A DNA stretch of 64,000 bases from Streptomyces sp. NBC_01485 (GCF_036227125.1 NZ_CP109435.1:1922001-1986000), one strand, 5' to 3'. Positions 1 through 9,375 are shown, numbered from the stretch's first letter. Numbers and translations are program-made. Notes: generated from the letters alone by a model not told the origin.

Positions 1-1055
1 GCGGCGACCTGGCCGAGCCGGTTGCCGGTGAGGCGCAGCGCGAGGGCGGTGGACCGGGCGCCGTCCGGGGCGGCCTGGACGACCGTCGTCATGGACAGCG
101 GCTGCCCGACGCCGAGGCAGAAGCCGAGCAGCGCGAGGATCACGCCCAGCGCCCGGACCGGCACCGGAAGCGCGATCCCGGCACACAGCAGGGCCGCGAG
201 CAGACAGGTCACGGTGAGCAGCGCCGTCCGGCCGAGCAGCCGCAGCAGCGGGGTGAGGACGAGCCGGCAGGCGATGGAGGCCGCCGCGCGGACGCTGAGC
301 AGGACGCCGACGACCGACGGCGCGATGCCCCGGTGTTCGCCGACCACCGGCAGATAGGCGGTGAGGATGTCGGTCGCGGACAGCACGGAGAGGCTGATGA
401 GGATGCCGGCGGGGACGCCCCGCGCGTGCAGGATGCGTCCGACGGAGACGCGATCGCCTTGCGCCGTACGGGACTTGGGCGTCGCCTCGCGGTGTTCGAC
501 GCGCCACAGCGAGGTGAACGCGACCGCGCAGCCCGCGCCCGCCACGAGCAGGGCGAGCGCGCTGCTGCCCGCCATGTCGTCGCCGCCGATCAGCACTCCG
601 GCGGCGACGGGGCCGACCAGTTGGCCGAGGGAGGCGCCGATGGTGAAGTGGCCGAAGTTGCGGTCCTGTTCGTGCGGCGCGGACTGGCGGGCGACGAGCG
701 ACTGGGAGCCGATGACGAAGCAGAGGTGGCCGAGCCCCATCACCCCGCTCCACAGGGCCATCGTCCAGAGGGAGCCGGCGAGTCCGCTGAGCACGCAGCC
801 GCCGGAGATGAGGACCACGCCGACGGGCAGCAGGGGGGCGCAGCGGCCGTGGTCGGTACGGCGGCCGAGCGGTACGGCGGCGAAGAGCGGCAGCAGCGCG
901 TACACGCCCGCGATGACGCCGATGGCCCGCTCGTCCGCGCCGAGGGCGAGGGCCCGGTACGAGACGGCGGGCCGGGCCATCGACACCGCCCCCTGCGCGA
1001 AGCCGAAGGCGATGACGAGACGGAGCAGCCAGCCGCGGTTCGTGCCGGGCCTCAC
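1..1055 (-). CDS. MFS transporter, partial at the window edge
   Basis: Reading the complement from a GTG at 1055 gives about 351 residues of a major facilitator protein before the window ends, so the C-terminus is missing. The start GTG (MRPGTNRGWLL) follows a GGAGG six bases upstream. Alternating hydrophobic stretches (LVIAFGFAQGAVSMARPAVSY, then further segments such as VVGVLLSVRAAASIACRLVL) look like ten or more membrane helices, with the loop PLGRRTDHGR after the second helix matching the MFS D-R-x-G-R-type signature. The substrate cannot be read. It lies 29 bases downstream of the CitMHS gene on the same strand, so the two may be co-transcribed. On the plus strand this stretch gives only Arg/Gly-rich shadow frames. 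Confidence 0.8.
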   Translation of the reverse strand, partial: MRPGTNRGWLLRLVIAFGFAQGAVSMARPAVSYRALALGADERAIGVIAGVYALLPLFAAVPLGRRTDHGRCAPLLPVGVVLISGGCVLSGLAGSLWTMALWSGVMGLGHLCFVIGSQSLVARQSAPHEQDRNFGHFTIGASLGQLVGPVAAGVLIGGDDMAGSSALALLVAGAGCAVAFTSLWRVEHREATPKSRTAQGDRVSVGRILHARGVPAGILISLSVLSATDILTAYLPVVGEHRGIAPSVVGVLLSVRAAASIACRLVLTPLLRLLGRTALLTVTCLLAALLCAGIALPVPVRALGVILALLGFCLGVGQPLSMTTVVQAAPDGARSTALALRLTGNRLGQVA

Positions 1056-1084
1056 AAGTTCCTCCGGTTTCTCGGTAATTGAGG

Positions 1085-2536
1085 TCAGATGATTCCGAAC
1101 AGCAGACCCGCGCCGAGGATCACCAGGCAGGTGAGCGCCGCCCACTTCACCACGAACCTCGTGTGGTCGCCGAACTCCACCCTCGCCATGCCGACGAGGA
1201 CGTAGACGGCCGGGACCAGCGGGCTCGACATGTGCAGGGGCTGGCCGACGAGCGAGGCGCGGGCCATCTCCAGCGGCGTGACACCGTGCGCGGCGCCGGC
1301 CTCGGCGAGGACCGGCAGGACGCCGAAGTAGAAGCCGTCGTTCGACATGAAGTAGGTGAGCGGCAGGCTCAGGACGCCGGTGACGAGCGCCATGTGCGGG
1401 CCCATGCCCTCGGGGATGACGTCCACCATCCACGTGGCCATGTGGTCGACCATGCCGGTGCCCTGGAGGACGCCGGTGAAGACGGCGGCGGCGAAGACCA
1501 TGCCGGAGACGTTGAGGACGTTGTCGGCGTGGGCGGCGAGCCGGGCCTTCTGGTCCGGGATGTGCGGGTAGTTGACGCTGAGGGCGAGCGCGGCGCCGAG
1601 CAGGAACAGCACCGGGATCGGCAGCAACTCCATGATCATGGCGGTCAGCAGACCGACCGTGAGCAGCGCGTTGAACCAGTACAGCTTGGGGCGCAGGGTG
1701 GCCCGGTTCGGGTCGAGGCCCTGGAAACCGTCGTCGGACTCGTCGTCGTCACCGAGGGCGGCGGCACCGGAACTCGCGGTCGGGGCAACGCCCTTGCCGG
1801 TGCCGGAGCCGGAACCGCCGGCGCCCACGAGAACCGCCTCGGTCCGCTCGGCCTTCTCCGCCACCTTCTCCGCCGCCTTCCCCGGGACCTTCTCCTCGAC
1901 CAGCACCTCGTCCAGGGTCAGCACGCCGAGCCGGGTGCGCTCGCGGCGGCCGAGGACGTAGGAGAGGGCGAAGACGAAGAGCAGGCCCACGGCCAGCGCC
2001 GGGATCATCGGCACGAAGATGTCGCCGGCGTCCAGCTTCAGCGCGGTGGCGGCGCGGGCGGTCGGGCCGCCCCAAGGCAGCGTGTTCATCACGCCGTTGG
2101 CCATGGCCGCGACGCCCGTCATGACGACCAGGCTCATCTTCAGGCGCTTGTACAGCGGGTACATCGCCGAGACGGTGATCATGAAGGTGGTGGAGCCGTC
2201 GCCGTCGAGGGAGACGATCGCGGCGAGCAGTGCCGTGCCGACGACGATGCGCAGCGGGTCGGCCTTGCAGAACTTCAGGATGCCCCGGACGATCGGGTCG
2301 AAGAGGCCGACGTCGATCATCACACCGAAGTAGACGATCGCGAACATGAGCATCGCCGCCGTGGGGGCGAGGCTGGTGACGCCGTCGAGGACGTAGTCGC
2401 CGAGCTTGGCGCCCTTCCCGACGAAGACGCAGAACAGTGCCGGGATCAGCACGAGTGCCGCGATCGGCGACATCTTCTTCAGCATGATCAGGACCAGGAA
2501 GGTCGCGATCATGGCGAAGCCGAGGATGGTCAGCAT
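1085..2536 (-). CDS. CitMHS family citrate-Mg2+/H+ (or Ca2+) symporter
   Basis: 483 residues from ATG at 2536 (MLTILGFAMIATFLVLIMLKK). The N-terminus, the GDGSTTFMITVSAMYPLYKR segment and the late FMSNDGFYFGVLPVLAEAGA segment are characteristic of CitMHS carriers, which import citrate complexed to a divalent metal with a proton. About a dozen hydrophobic segments are visible. A long hydrophilic central loop (about residues 200-275, rich in Glu/Lys then Gly/Ser and Asp) makes it slightly longer than the usual 430-460 residues. An ATG 12 codons earlier is possible, but the family alignment favours this one. Metal preference cannot be decided from sequence. Confidence 0.88.
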   Translation of the reverse strand: MLTILGFAMIATFLVLIMLKKMSPIAALVLIPALFCVFVGKGAKLGDYVLDGVTSLAPTAAMLMFAIVYFGVMIDVGLFDPIVRGILKFCKADPLRIVVGTALLAAIVSLDGDGSTTFMITVSAMYPLYKRLKMSLVVMTGVAAMANGVMNTLPWGGPTARAATALKLDAGDIFVPMIPALAVGLLFVFALSYVLGRRERTRLGVLTLDEVLVEEKVPGKAAEKVAEKAERTEAVLVGAGGSGSGTGKGVAPTASSGAAALGDDDESDDGFQGLDPNRATLRPKLYWFNALLTVGLLTAMIMELLPIPVLFLLGAALALSVNYPHIPDQKARLAAHADNVLNVSGMVFAAAVFTGVLQGTGMVDHMATWMVDVIPEGMGPHMALVTGVLSLPLTYFMSNDGFYFGVLPVLAEAGAAHGVTPLEMARASLVGQPLHMSSPLVPAVYVLVGMARVEFGDHTRFVVKWAALTCLVILGAGLLFGII

Positions 2537-2660
2537 GTGTGGATACCTAACGTTCGCCCTTGAACATCCCACCTGGGGGTCGGCGGTCCGTTGACGTTAG
2601 GTCCGTTCAAACGGTGTTAACAAGACGTTGACGTGCGAGCAATAAGCGCAAAACTCCAGG

Positions 2661-3215
2661 TCACGGCTTTGCCGCTAGCGCGGTGAGCTCGATGGGCACG
2701 CCGTTGAGGACCGCGTTGCCCGACAGCGGGTCCAGCAGGCTGCCGTCGAGGAGCTGGTTGACGTTGACGCCGGGGTCGACGGCGGCGTGCCTCAGGCGGG
2801 TGCCGGGGCGGTCGTGGCCCCAGCCGTGCGGCAGGCTCACCACACCCCGGCGCACGCGGTCGGTGACCTCGGCGGGCGCGACCACCTCGCCCCCGGCGCC
2901 CTTCACCCGCACCCGCGATCCGTCGGTCACGCCCAGCCGTTCGGCGTCCTCGGGGTGGATGTGCAGGGTGCAGCGGTTGGTGCCGCCGGTGAGGGCGGGG
3001 ACGTTGTGCATCCAGCTGTTGTTGGACCGCAGGTGCCGCCGTCCGACGAGGACGAACCCGTCGGGCCGTCGCCGCAGTCCCTCGCGCAGGCGCGGGAGAT
3101 CGTCGACGATCGGCTGCGGCAGCAGCTCGACGCGCCCGCTGCGGGTCTTCAGCGGCTGCGGCAGCCGGGGCTCGAGCGGTCCGAGGTCGATGCCGTGCGG
3201 ACGGGCGAGCTTCAC
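2661..3215 (-). pseudogene. C-terminal remnant of a molybdopterin oxidoreductase
   Basis: About 184 residues remain, matching only the C-terminal part of a formate-dehydrogenase/nitrate-reductase-like molybdopterin enzyme: the HGIDLGPLEPRLPQPL linker followed by the molybdopterin-dinucleotide-binding domain (NNSWMHNVPALTGGTNRC, HPEDAERLGVTDGSRV, VSLPHGWGHDRPGTRL, NVNQLLDG). Intact enzymes of this family are about 700-800 residues, so the Fe-S and cofactor-binding N-terminal part is gone. Upstream the reading frame runs into unrelated sequence and the divergent context of the TetR gene. The only nearby start is a GTG at 3215 without a convincing ribosome binding site. A deletion that joined the tail to the TetR gene is the simplest explanation. 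Confidence 0.72.
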
Positions 3216-3325
3216 GGGCGAGGGCGCGGATGACCGGGGCGTCCACCTCGGTCGCGGGGGCGACCGCTTCCGGAGTGAAGTCCCGTACCGCGGTATGGCG
3301 GAGGGGGAGGGGTCGGGCGCGACCG

Positions 3326-3943
3326 TCAGTCCAGGGTCCGCGCCAGATACGCCCGCAGCAGCTCGCGCGTCTCGTCGATCACCTTCGGGTCGCCCTCCGG
3401 ATCCACCCGGAACGCCAGTTGGACGAGGGTGTCGGCGGTCTCCACGGCGATCAGGAAGGTGCGGCGCAGGTCGTCGTCGGGCTCGCGGACGAGGTAGTCG
3501 GAGAGCAGGTCGGTGAGGCGGTCGGCGACGCGGTGGTTGGGTTCGGCGTGCCGGGCGCCGACCGGGATCTGGTTGCCGAAGTCGACGAGGGAGAAGCCGG
3601 GCGCGGTGCGCTTCATGGCCAGGTACTCGTCCAGTACGGCGTCCATGGCGGCCCGCCAGTCGCCCCGGCGCGCCCCCTTCAGGCGCTCGGTGACGTGCTC
3701 GGCGTAGTGCTCCAGGTTGCGCTGCGCGAGCGCGTCGGCCATCTGCCGCTTGTTGCCGAAGAAGCGGTAGACGGAGCCGATGGGGACACCGGCGCGCTCG
3801 GCGACGGCGCGGGTGCTCAGGGCGTCGTAGCCGACCTCGTCCAGCAGGCCGGCGCAGGCGTCGAGGATCCTGGTCAGCCGTTCGGCACTGCGCCGCTGGA
3901 CGGGCGCACGACGGAGCGATGTCGCTTGGGGCACGGACTTCAT
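3326..3943 (-). CDS. TetR family transcriptional regulator
   Basis: 205 residues from ATG at 3943. The N-terminal helix-turn-helix is clear: LDEVGYDALSTRAVAERAGV followed by PIGSVYRFFGNKRQMADAL, at about residues 35-70, with the YRFF recognition-helix ending typical of TetR. The C-terminal ligand domain contains LDEYLAMKRTAPGFSLVDFG and is not diagnostic for a ligand. It lies directly upstream of the truncated molybdopterin enzyme on the same strand, so it may have lost its original target there; the divergent or neighbouring transporter genes are alternative targets. Confidence 0.88.
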   Translation of the reverse strand: MKSVPQATSLRRAPVQRRSAERLTRILDACAGLLDEVGYDALSTRAVAERAGVPIGSVYRFFGNKRQMADALAQRNLEHYAEHVTERLKGARRGDWRAAMDAVLDEYLAMKRTAPGFSLVDFGNQIPVGARHAEPNHRVADRLTDLLSDYLVREPDDDLRRTFLIAVETADTLVQLAFRVDPEGDPKVIDETRELLRAYLARTLD

Positions 3944-4007
3944 GATGCCTTTCCGCCGCGGCCTGGTGAAGCTCGCCCCCGGGTACGAAGAAAGATGCCT
4001 GACGCAC

Positions 4008-4592
4008 TCAAGGGGCCGGTGCTCCGGTCGGGGACCCGATGGGGGACTCGGAGAGGGATTCGGTGGGGGACTCGGAGGGGGACTCGGAGGGGGTCCCCGC
4101 CGACTCCGTGACGTCCGCCGTGGCCTGCACCGGCTTGCCGTCCACCGCCCACACCGTCGCGTCGTCCGCGTACAGGCGGGCGGAGACCTCGTGCGTGCCG
4201 TGCGGCAGGAAGCCGGCCGGGATGCGGTAGGCCGGGCCGCGCAGGTCGGCGATCGGCCGGTCGTCGACGTAGAGCCGGGCGATGCCGCGCCCGGTGACCG
4301 CCTGCTGCGCCGCCCCCGTCGGCGAGAACCGGAAGTTGGCCAGCTTCAGCCGTACGTCCCAGCCGCCGTCGGCGTCCGGCTGGACCTCCACGCCGACCTC
4401 GGGCGCCCCCTCCTTCGCGACCTCGCGGTAGTGGCGCCCGTCGTCGTCCGTGTGGTCCAGGACCTTGCCCACGGGCGAGGGCGACGCCACGGTCCGCTGC
4501 CCCCGCGCACCACTGGAGCCGCAGCCCGCGGATCCGGTCAGCAGCAGGACACAGACCGCGAGCGCGGCGGGAAGTGCGCGCGTCCACGACAT
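4008..4592 (-). CDS. secreted lipoprotein of unknown function
   Basis: 194 residues from ATG at 4592. The signal peptide MSWTRALPAALAVCVLLLTG ends in the lipobox LTGSAGC, so the protein is probably lipidated at Cys24 or nearby and held on the outer face of the membrane. The body contains a small beta-rich region (VEVQPDADGGWDVRLKLANF, IARLYVDDRPIADL, HEVSARLYADDATVW) that reads like an Ig-like or copper-chaperone-adjacent fold, but I do not recognise the family. The C-terminus is a low-complexity Ser/Glu/Pro tail of SESP-type repeats. It is divergent from hmgA. Confidence 0.75.
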   Translation of the reverse strand: MSWTRALPAALAVCVLLLTGSAGCGSSGARGQRTVASPSPVGKVLDHTDDDGRHYREVAKEGAPEVGVEVQPDADGGWDVRLKLANFRFSPTGAAQQAVTGRGIARLYVDDRPIADLRGPAYRIPAGFLPHGTHEVSARLYADDATVWAVDGKPVQATADVTESAGTPSESPSESPTESLSESPIGSPTGAPAP

Positions 4593-4692
4593 GCTCGGGA
4601 CACTAAGGCACCGGGCCCGGCCCGTGGATCCCCCTGAGGTCTGGTTCTCACCGCGCCGTGATCGTCCTCTGAGACGAGGACCGGCGGGCCTC

Positions 4693-4734
4693 TTGCGTCC
4701 GGGAAACCGCAATCCTACGGTGATACATAGGAAT
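4693..4734 (+). promoter_or_regulatory. candidate promoter and operator of hmgA
   Basis: TTGCGT (4693-4698), 17 bases, then TACGGT (4716-4721) fits a vegetative-type promoter reading towards hmgA. An imperfect inverted repeat, AATCCTA (4711-4717) and TAGGAAT (4728-4734), overlaps the -10 and could be bound by a repressor. Inference from sequence only. Confidence 0.4.
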
Positions 4735-4766
4735 GGGCAGTGGAACCGGTCGGCAAGGGAGCGACG

Positions 4767-6098
4767 ATGAGCAGCGGGGACGCACGCAAGACGGCCGAGG
4801 GGCTGACCTATCTCTCCGGGTTCGGCAACGAGCACGCCTCGGAGGCCGTGCCGGGCGCCCTGCCCGAGGGCCGCAACTCGCCGCAGCGCGCCCCGCTCGG
4901 CCTGTACGCGGAGCAGCTCAGCGGCAGCGCGTTCACCGAGCCGCGCGCCCACAACCGCCGCTCGTGGCTGTACCGGATCCGCCCGTCGGCCGCGCACCCG
5001 GCGTTCACCCGGATCGGCGACGGCGCGCTGCGCACCGGCCCCTTCACCCAGACGGTCCCCGACCCGAACCGGCTGCGCTGGAACCCGCTGCCCGAGCCGC
5101 CCGCCGGCACGGACTTCCTGGCCGGCCTGTGGACCCTGGGCGGCAACGGCGACGCCGCCCAGCGCACCGGCATGGCCGTGCACCTGTACCACGCGAACGC
5201 CTCGATGGACCGGGTGTTCAGCGACTCCGACGGCGAGCTGCTGATCGTCCCCGAGCGGGGCGGGCTGCTGCTGCGCACGGAGTTCGGGCTGCTGCACGCC
5301 GAGCCCGGCCATGTGGCGCTGATCCCGCGCGGGGTCCGCTTCCGCGTCGAACTCCTGGACGCCGCCGCCCGCGGCTACGTCTGCGAGAACTACGGCGCCC
5401 CGTTCCGCCTGCCCGACCTCGGCCCGATCGGCGCCAACGGCCTGGCCGCCGCCCGTGACTTCCGGGCCCCCGTCGCCGCGTACGAGGACGTCGAGGGCCC
5501 GGTGCGGGTCGTCAACAAGTTCTGCGGGCACCTCTGGGGCGCGACCTACGGCCACTCGCCGCTCGACGTCGTCGCCTGGCACGGCAACCATGTGCCGTAC
5601 GTCTACGACCTGCGCCGTTTCAACGTCATCGGGTCGATCTCGCACGACCACCCGGACCCGTCGATCTTCACGGTGCTGACGGCCCCGACCGACACCCCCG
5701 GGCTGGCCGGCGTGGACTTCGTGGTCTTCGCCCCGCGCTGGCTGGTCGGCGAGGACACGTTCCGGCCGCCGTACTTCCACCGGAACGTGATGAGCGAGTA
5801 CATGGGGCTCATCGAGGGGGCGTACGACGCCAAGGCGGAGGGCTTCGTGCCGGGCGGCGGTTCGCTGCACAACATGATGTCGGCACACGGCCCGGACCGG
5901 GAGACGTTCGACCGGGCGAGCGCCGCCGAGCTGAAACCGCAGAAGATCGACGACGGTCTGGCCTTCATGTTCGAGACGCGCTGGCCGCTCACGCTCACCC
6001 CGTACGCGGCCCGCGCGGACCATCTGCAACACCGCTACGACGACGTCTGGCAGGGCCTCGAACGCCACTTCCGTCCGTCCGGCGGACCATTGCACTGA
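4767..6098 (+). CDS. hmgA: homogentisate 1,2-dioxygenase
   Basis: 443 residues. The enzyme opens the ring of homogentisate to maleylacetoacetate with Fe(II) and O2, in tyrosine and phenylalanine catabolism. The N-terminal [28 protein letters not shown] is the hallmark of the family, and the metal-site region includes [43 protein letters not shown] and [17 protein letters not shown] at 4767 is preceded by AAGGGAG at good spacing; an in-frame GTG at 4740 would add nine residues. Length matches the family (about 430-450). The rest of the tyrosine pathway is not in the window. A GntR gene follows 26 bases downstream. Confidence 0.95.
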   Translation: MSSGDARKTAEGLTYLSGFGNEHASEAVPGALPEGRNSPQRAPLGLYAEQLSGSAFTEPRAHNRRSWLYRIRPSAAHPAFTRIGDGALRTGPFTQTVPDPNRLRWNPLPEPPAGTDFLAGLWTLGGNGDAAQRTGMAVHLYHANASMDRVFSDSDGELLIVPERGGLLLRTEFGLLHAEPGHVALIPRGVRFRVELLDAAARGYVCENYGAPFRLPDLGPIGANGLAAARDFRAPVAAYEDVEGPVRVVNKFCGHLWGATYGHSPLDVVAWHGNHVPYVYDLRRFNVIGSISHDHPDPSIFTVLTAPTDTPGLAGVDFVVFAPRWLVGEDTFRPPYFHRNVMSEYMGLIEGAYDAKAEGFVPGGGSLHNMMSAHGPDRETFDRASAAELKPQKIDDGLAFMFETRWPLTLTPYAARADHLQHRYDDVWQGLERHFRPSGGPLH

Positions 6099-6124
6099 AC
6101 GTTGCCGACCGGTACGGATAGCCC

Positions 6125-6874
6125 GTGACCTCCTTCGCCCCGGACTCGATCGTCCTCACCCGCAAGCTGCCGCTGTGGTACCAGGTGTCGCAGTCGTTGC
6201 GCGCCTCGATACTCGGCCGCTCGCCCCGGGACCCGCTCCGGCTGCCCACCGAGGAGCAGTTGGCGGGGCACTACGGGGTGAGCGTGCTGACCATGCGGCA
6301 GGCGCTGAAGGAGCTGGAGGACGAGGGGCTGATCACCCGGCACCGGCGGCGCGGCACGTTCATCGAGCCGACGGCCCGGCGCGGCGCCCCGGTCCGGCTG
6401 CTCGGCTCGGTCGACGCGATCGTGGCCCAGCAGTCCGGCATGGCGACGGAGCTCCTCGGCCACGGCCGCGCGCCCGTCCCCGCCGAGGTCGCCGAGCACT
6501 TCCCGGACCTGGCCGAGGTGGCCACGTACCACCGGCTCAGGAGCGACGAGAAGACGGGCGAGCCCACCAACCACGCCCGCAACTACGTCCGTCCCGAGCT
6601 CGCCGCCCGCATCGACCCCGACGACCTGCTCCGCTGGCCCATGACGAAGGTGCTGCGGGACGTCGTGGGCGCGGACATCGGCCGGATCACCGACACGGTC
6701 GAGGCGCGGCTCGCGGACCCGGAGACGGCCCGGCTGCTCCGGGTCCCGCTGCTGAGCCCGATCCTGCACTGCACGGGCGTCACCCACGACACGGCCGGGC
6801 GGGTCCTGGACGCGGCCGTCATCCACTACCGGGGCGACCGTTTCTCCTTCACGGTCACACTCGACGCGACGTGA
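6125..6874 (+). CDS. GntR family regulator with UTRA-type ligand domain
   Basis: 249 residues from GTG at 6125. The winged helix-turn-helix spans roughly residues 12-80 (LPLWYQVSQSLRASILGRSP, LPTEEQLAGHYGVSVLTMRQ, ALKELEDEGLITRHRRRGTF). The remainder looks like a UTRA/HutC domain (ATYHRLRSDEKTGEPTNHAR, VEARLADPETARLLRVPLLS, YRGDRFSFTVTLD), which binds a small effector. The position just after hmgA suggests it may control aromatic amino acid catabolism, but there is no direct proof; the effector is unknown. Confidence 0.88.
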   Translation: MTSFAPDSIVLTRKLPLWYQVSQSLRASILGRSPRDPLRLPTEEQLAGHYGVSVLTMRQALKELEDEGLITRHRRRGTFIEPTARRGAPVRLLGSVDAIVAQQSGMATELLGHGRAPVPAEVAEHFPDLAEVATYHRLRSDEKTGEPTNHARNYVRPELAARIDPDDLLRWPMTKVLRDVVGADIGRITDTVEARLADPETARLLRVPLLSPILHCTGVTHDTAGRVLDAAVIHYRGDRFSFTVTLDAT

Positions 6875-6899
6875 CCCGGCGCGGGCGGGCCGTCGTACC

Positions 6900-8063
6900 A
6901 TGCCACGCGTGACGCACGACGACGCTCCGCCGCTGGCGGACCTGATGCCGTGGTCCGTCGCACCGCCGCGGCTCGGCCGGGGCTGGCCGGCGGCGCCCGA
7001 CCCCGCTTCCCTGACGGCCCGCTGGGACGCCCTGGTGCGGGCCGAGGGCGACGCCCGCGAGGCCCTGTTCGAGCCGACCCGCGCCCGCACCCTGCACACG
7101 GCGGTCGGGCAGCTCCCGGGCCGGACGGGCGGCGGCACCCAGAAACTCGCCCGCGCCTCCGGCCCCTGCCCGGAGCCGGTACGGGTCCTGGCGGCGCCCT
7201 TCGACGAGCAGTGGCTCATCCCCGACCACCGCCTGATCGACGCGGCCCGCCCGGAGGTGTGGCGGGTGGCGGACGACACACAGGTGTTCGTGATCGAGAC
7301 ACCCCAGGCGTCGCCGTGGCCGCTCCTCGCGACCTCACTCTTCCCCCTCCTGCGCCCGGGCCGGATCCGCCCGCTGTACCGGCGGCCGGGCGGCCGGGAA
7401 CCGAACCTGGCGCCGGGCCTGCCGGAGCAGCTCCGCCGGCTCGGCCACTCCCCCGATCCGGTGGACTTCCTGGCGTGGACGCTGACCGCCGTCCGCCCCG
7501 ATCTCACCGTGCCGCTCACCCGGGACCGCGAGCTCTGGGCGCGCGGTGTCGAGTCGGGCCACCGCGCGCTGCGGCTGCTGCGCCGGGCCGGCGAGCGCCC
7601 CAAACTGCCCGGCGGCCGCCGCCCCTACGTCCGCGCCCCGATCCCGGCCCGCCCCCTCACCCTGCACTACGACCGCGCCGAGGAGGCCCTCCACCTGGAC
7701 GAGGGCCGCGTCTCCCCCGTCCCGCCCGAGGCCTGGGACTTCGGGGCGGACGCGGGCGGCCGGGTCCTGGAGCAGTGGTTCGCGGCGCGGACCGCGTCGG
7801 AGGCCGGGCCGGGCACCCTGGCCGCGATCCGCCCGGCGACCTGGCAGCAGGCATGGACCTCCGAACTCCTGGAGCTCATCACGGTGTTGGCGCTGCTGGC
7901 GGAAGTCGGCGCGCGGCGGGCCGAGTTGACGGTGCCGGACACGGTCACGGCGGCGGAGCTGCACGCGGCGGGCGTCCTGCCGGTCCCCGACGCGGCCCGC
8001 CGCCCGGCGACGGTCCTGGACCACCACGAGGAGGGCCCGGAGGGCCAGTTCGCGCTGATCTAG
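6900..8063 (+). CDS. type ISP restriction/modification-like C-terminal domain protein
   Basis: 387 residues. The sequence (FDEQWLIPDHRLIDAARPEV, WRVADDTQVFVIE, IRPLYRRPGGREPNLAPGL, EWTSELLELITVLALL-type helix, ending LDHHEEGPEGQFALI) is a conserved Streptomyces protein that annotation pipelines name after the C-terminal specificity domain of type ISP restriction enzymes. It has no helicase, nuclease or methyltransferase motif, so it cannot be a restriction enzyme alone, and the real role is unknown. It starts 25 bases after the GntR gene and 9 bases before the CoA-transferase, so all may share one transcript. Confidence 0.65.
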   Translation: MPRVTHDDAPPLADLMPWSVAPPRLGRGWPAAPDPASLTARWDALVRAEGDAREALFEPTRARTLHTAVGQLPGRTGGGTQKLARASGPCPEPVRVLAAPFDEQWLIPDHRLIDAARPEVWRVADDTQVFVIETPQASPWPLLATSLFPLLRPGRIRPLYRRPGGREPNLAPGLPEQLRRLGHSPDPVDFLAWTLTAVRPDLTVPLTRDRELWARGVESGHRALRLLRRAGERPKLPGGRRPYVRAPIPARPLTLHYDRAEEALHLDEGRVSPVPPEAWDFGADAGGRVLEQWFAARTASEAGPGTLAAIRPATWQQAWTSELLELITVLALLAEVGARRAELTVPDTVTAAELHAAGVLPVPDAARRPATVLDHHEEGPEGQFALI

Positions 8064-8072
8064 CATCCCCCC

Positions 8073-9296
8073 ATGGATCCCACGAACCAGCCCCCGCCGC
8101 CACTGCCCTCGCCGCTGCCCCTGGAGGGCATCACCGTCGTCGCCGTCGAGCAGGCCGTCGCGGCGCCGTTCGCCACCCGGCAGCTCGCCGACCTCGGCGC
8201 CCGGGTGATCAAGGTCGAGCGGGTCGACGGCGGTGACTTCGCGCGCGGCTACGACACCGCCGCCGCGGGCCTCGCCTCGCACTTCGTGTGGTGCAACCGG
8301 GGCAAGGAGTCCCTCGCGCTGGACCTCAAGGACCCGCGGGGCCTGGACGTCGTACGGCGGCTGATCGCGGACGCGGACGTGTTCGTGCAGAACCTCGCGC
8401 AGGGGGCGGCGGCCCGGCTCGGCCTGGACGCGGCCACCCTGTGCGCGGCGCACCCGCGGCTGATCGCGGTCGACGTCTCCGGGTACGGGGCGGGCGGGCC
8501 GTACGCCGACAAGCGGGCCTACGACATGCTCGTGCAGTGCGAGGCGGGGCTGGTGTCGGTGACCGGGACGCCGGAGCAGCCGGTGAAGGCGGGGATCCCG
8601 GCGGCGGACATCGCGGCGGCCATGTACGCCTTCTCGGGCGTCCTGGCGGCGCTGGTGCGGCGGGGCACGACCGGGCGGGGCGGCCCGGTGGAGGTGTCGA
8701 TGCTGGACGCGCTGGCGGAGTGGATGGGGCATCCGCTGCACCACTCCCTGCACGGGGGCACTCCCCCGGCCCGCACCGGTCTCGCGCACGCCGTGATCGC
8801 GCCCTACGACGCCTACGCCACCGCCGACGGCGGGCGGGTGCTGCTGTCCGTGCAGAACGACCGGGAGTGGCGGCGGCTGGCCGAACAGGTCGTCGGACGG
8901 CCCGAGTTGGGGACGGATCCGGCGTATGCGACGAACGCGGCACGGGTGACGAACCGGGCGCGCACGGACGCCCTGGTGGCGGAGGCGCTGGGTGCGCTGG
9001 GCGCCGACGAGGCGCTGGCGCGGCTGGCGGGGGCGGGGATCGCGTGCGCCCGCCTGAGGGATCTGCGCGAGCTGGCGGAGCATCCGCAACTGACGGCCCG
9101 TGAGCGGTGGCGGGAGGTGGGGACGCCGGTCGGGCCGCTGCGGGCGCTGCTGCCCCCGATCACGCTGCCGGGCGGGGAGGAGGCACGTATGGGGGACGTG
9201 CCCGCGCTCGGGGAGCACACCGAAGCATTGCTGCGTGCCGTGGGGATGACGGACGAGGAGATCGCAGCGCTGCGCCGGGATGGTGTGGCCGCCTGA
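8073..9296 (+). CDS. CaiB/BaiF family III CoA-transferase
   Basis: 407 residues. Family III transferases move CoA between carboxylic acids through an aspartyl-CoA thioester. The fold markers are visible: LEGITVVAVEQAVAAPFATR at the N-terminus, LADLGARVIKVERVDGGDFA, HFVWCNRGKESLALDLKDPRG, LIAVDVSGYGAGGPYADKRA and YDMLVQCEAGLVSVTG, where the Asp of the YDML segment (about residue 151) is the expected catalytic aspartate. Length fits the family (about 380-430). An alternative later start would remove the Pro-rich first 20 residues. Substrate unknown. Confidence 0.88.
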   Translation: MDPTNQPPPPLPSPLPLEGITVVAVEQAVAAPFATRQLADLGARVIKVERVDGGDFARGYDTAAAGLASHFVWCNRGKESLALDLKDPRGLDVVRRLIADADVFVQNLAQGAAARLGLDAATLCAAHPRLIAVDVSGYGAGGPYADKRAYDMLVQCEAGLVSVTGTPEQPVKAGIPAADIAAAMYAFSGVLAALVRRGTTGRGGPVEVSMLDALAEWMGHPLHHSLHGGTPPARTGLAHAVIAPYDAYATADGGRVLLSVQNDREWRRLAEQVVGRPELGTDPAYATNAARVTNRARTDALVAEALGALGADEALARLAGAGIACARLRDLRELAEHPQLTARERWREVGTPVGPLRALLPPITLPGGEEARMGDVPALGEHTEALLRAVGMTDEEIAALRRDGVAA

Positions 9297-9310
9297 GCGC
9301 GGGATTCAGC

Positions 9311-9360
9311 GGGACTCGGTACGTGAGGGACTCGGTAGGCGAGGGGGACTCAGTACGTGA
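9311..9360. repeat. three imperfect tandem copies of a 16-base repeat
   Basis: GGGACTCGGTACGTGA at 9311-9326, GGGACTCGGTAGGCGA at 9328-9343 and GGGACTCAGTACGTGA at 9345-9360 lie just after the CoA-transferase stop and before the convergent small gene. They have a 17-base period; no function is visible. Confidence 0.75.
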
Positions 9361-9375
9361 GGACGCGTCGGCCGG

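Noticed and set aside
1079..2563. 494-codon plus-strand ORF rich in Asp, His, Arg and Glu
   Set aside because: Antisense shadow of the CitMHS gene. The composition is typical of the opposite strand of hydrophobic high-GC genes.
6900..8063. A functional restriction-modification system
   Set aside because: Only a C-terminal specificity-like domain is present; no methyltransferase, helicase or nuclease motif in or beside the gene.
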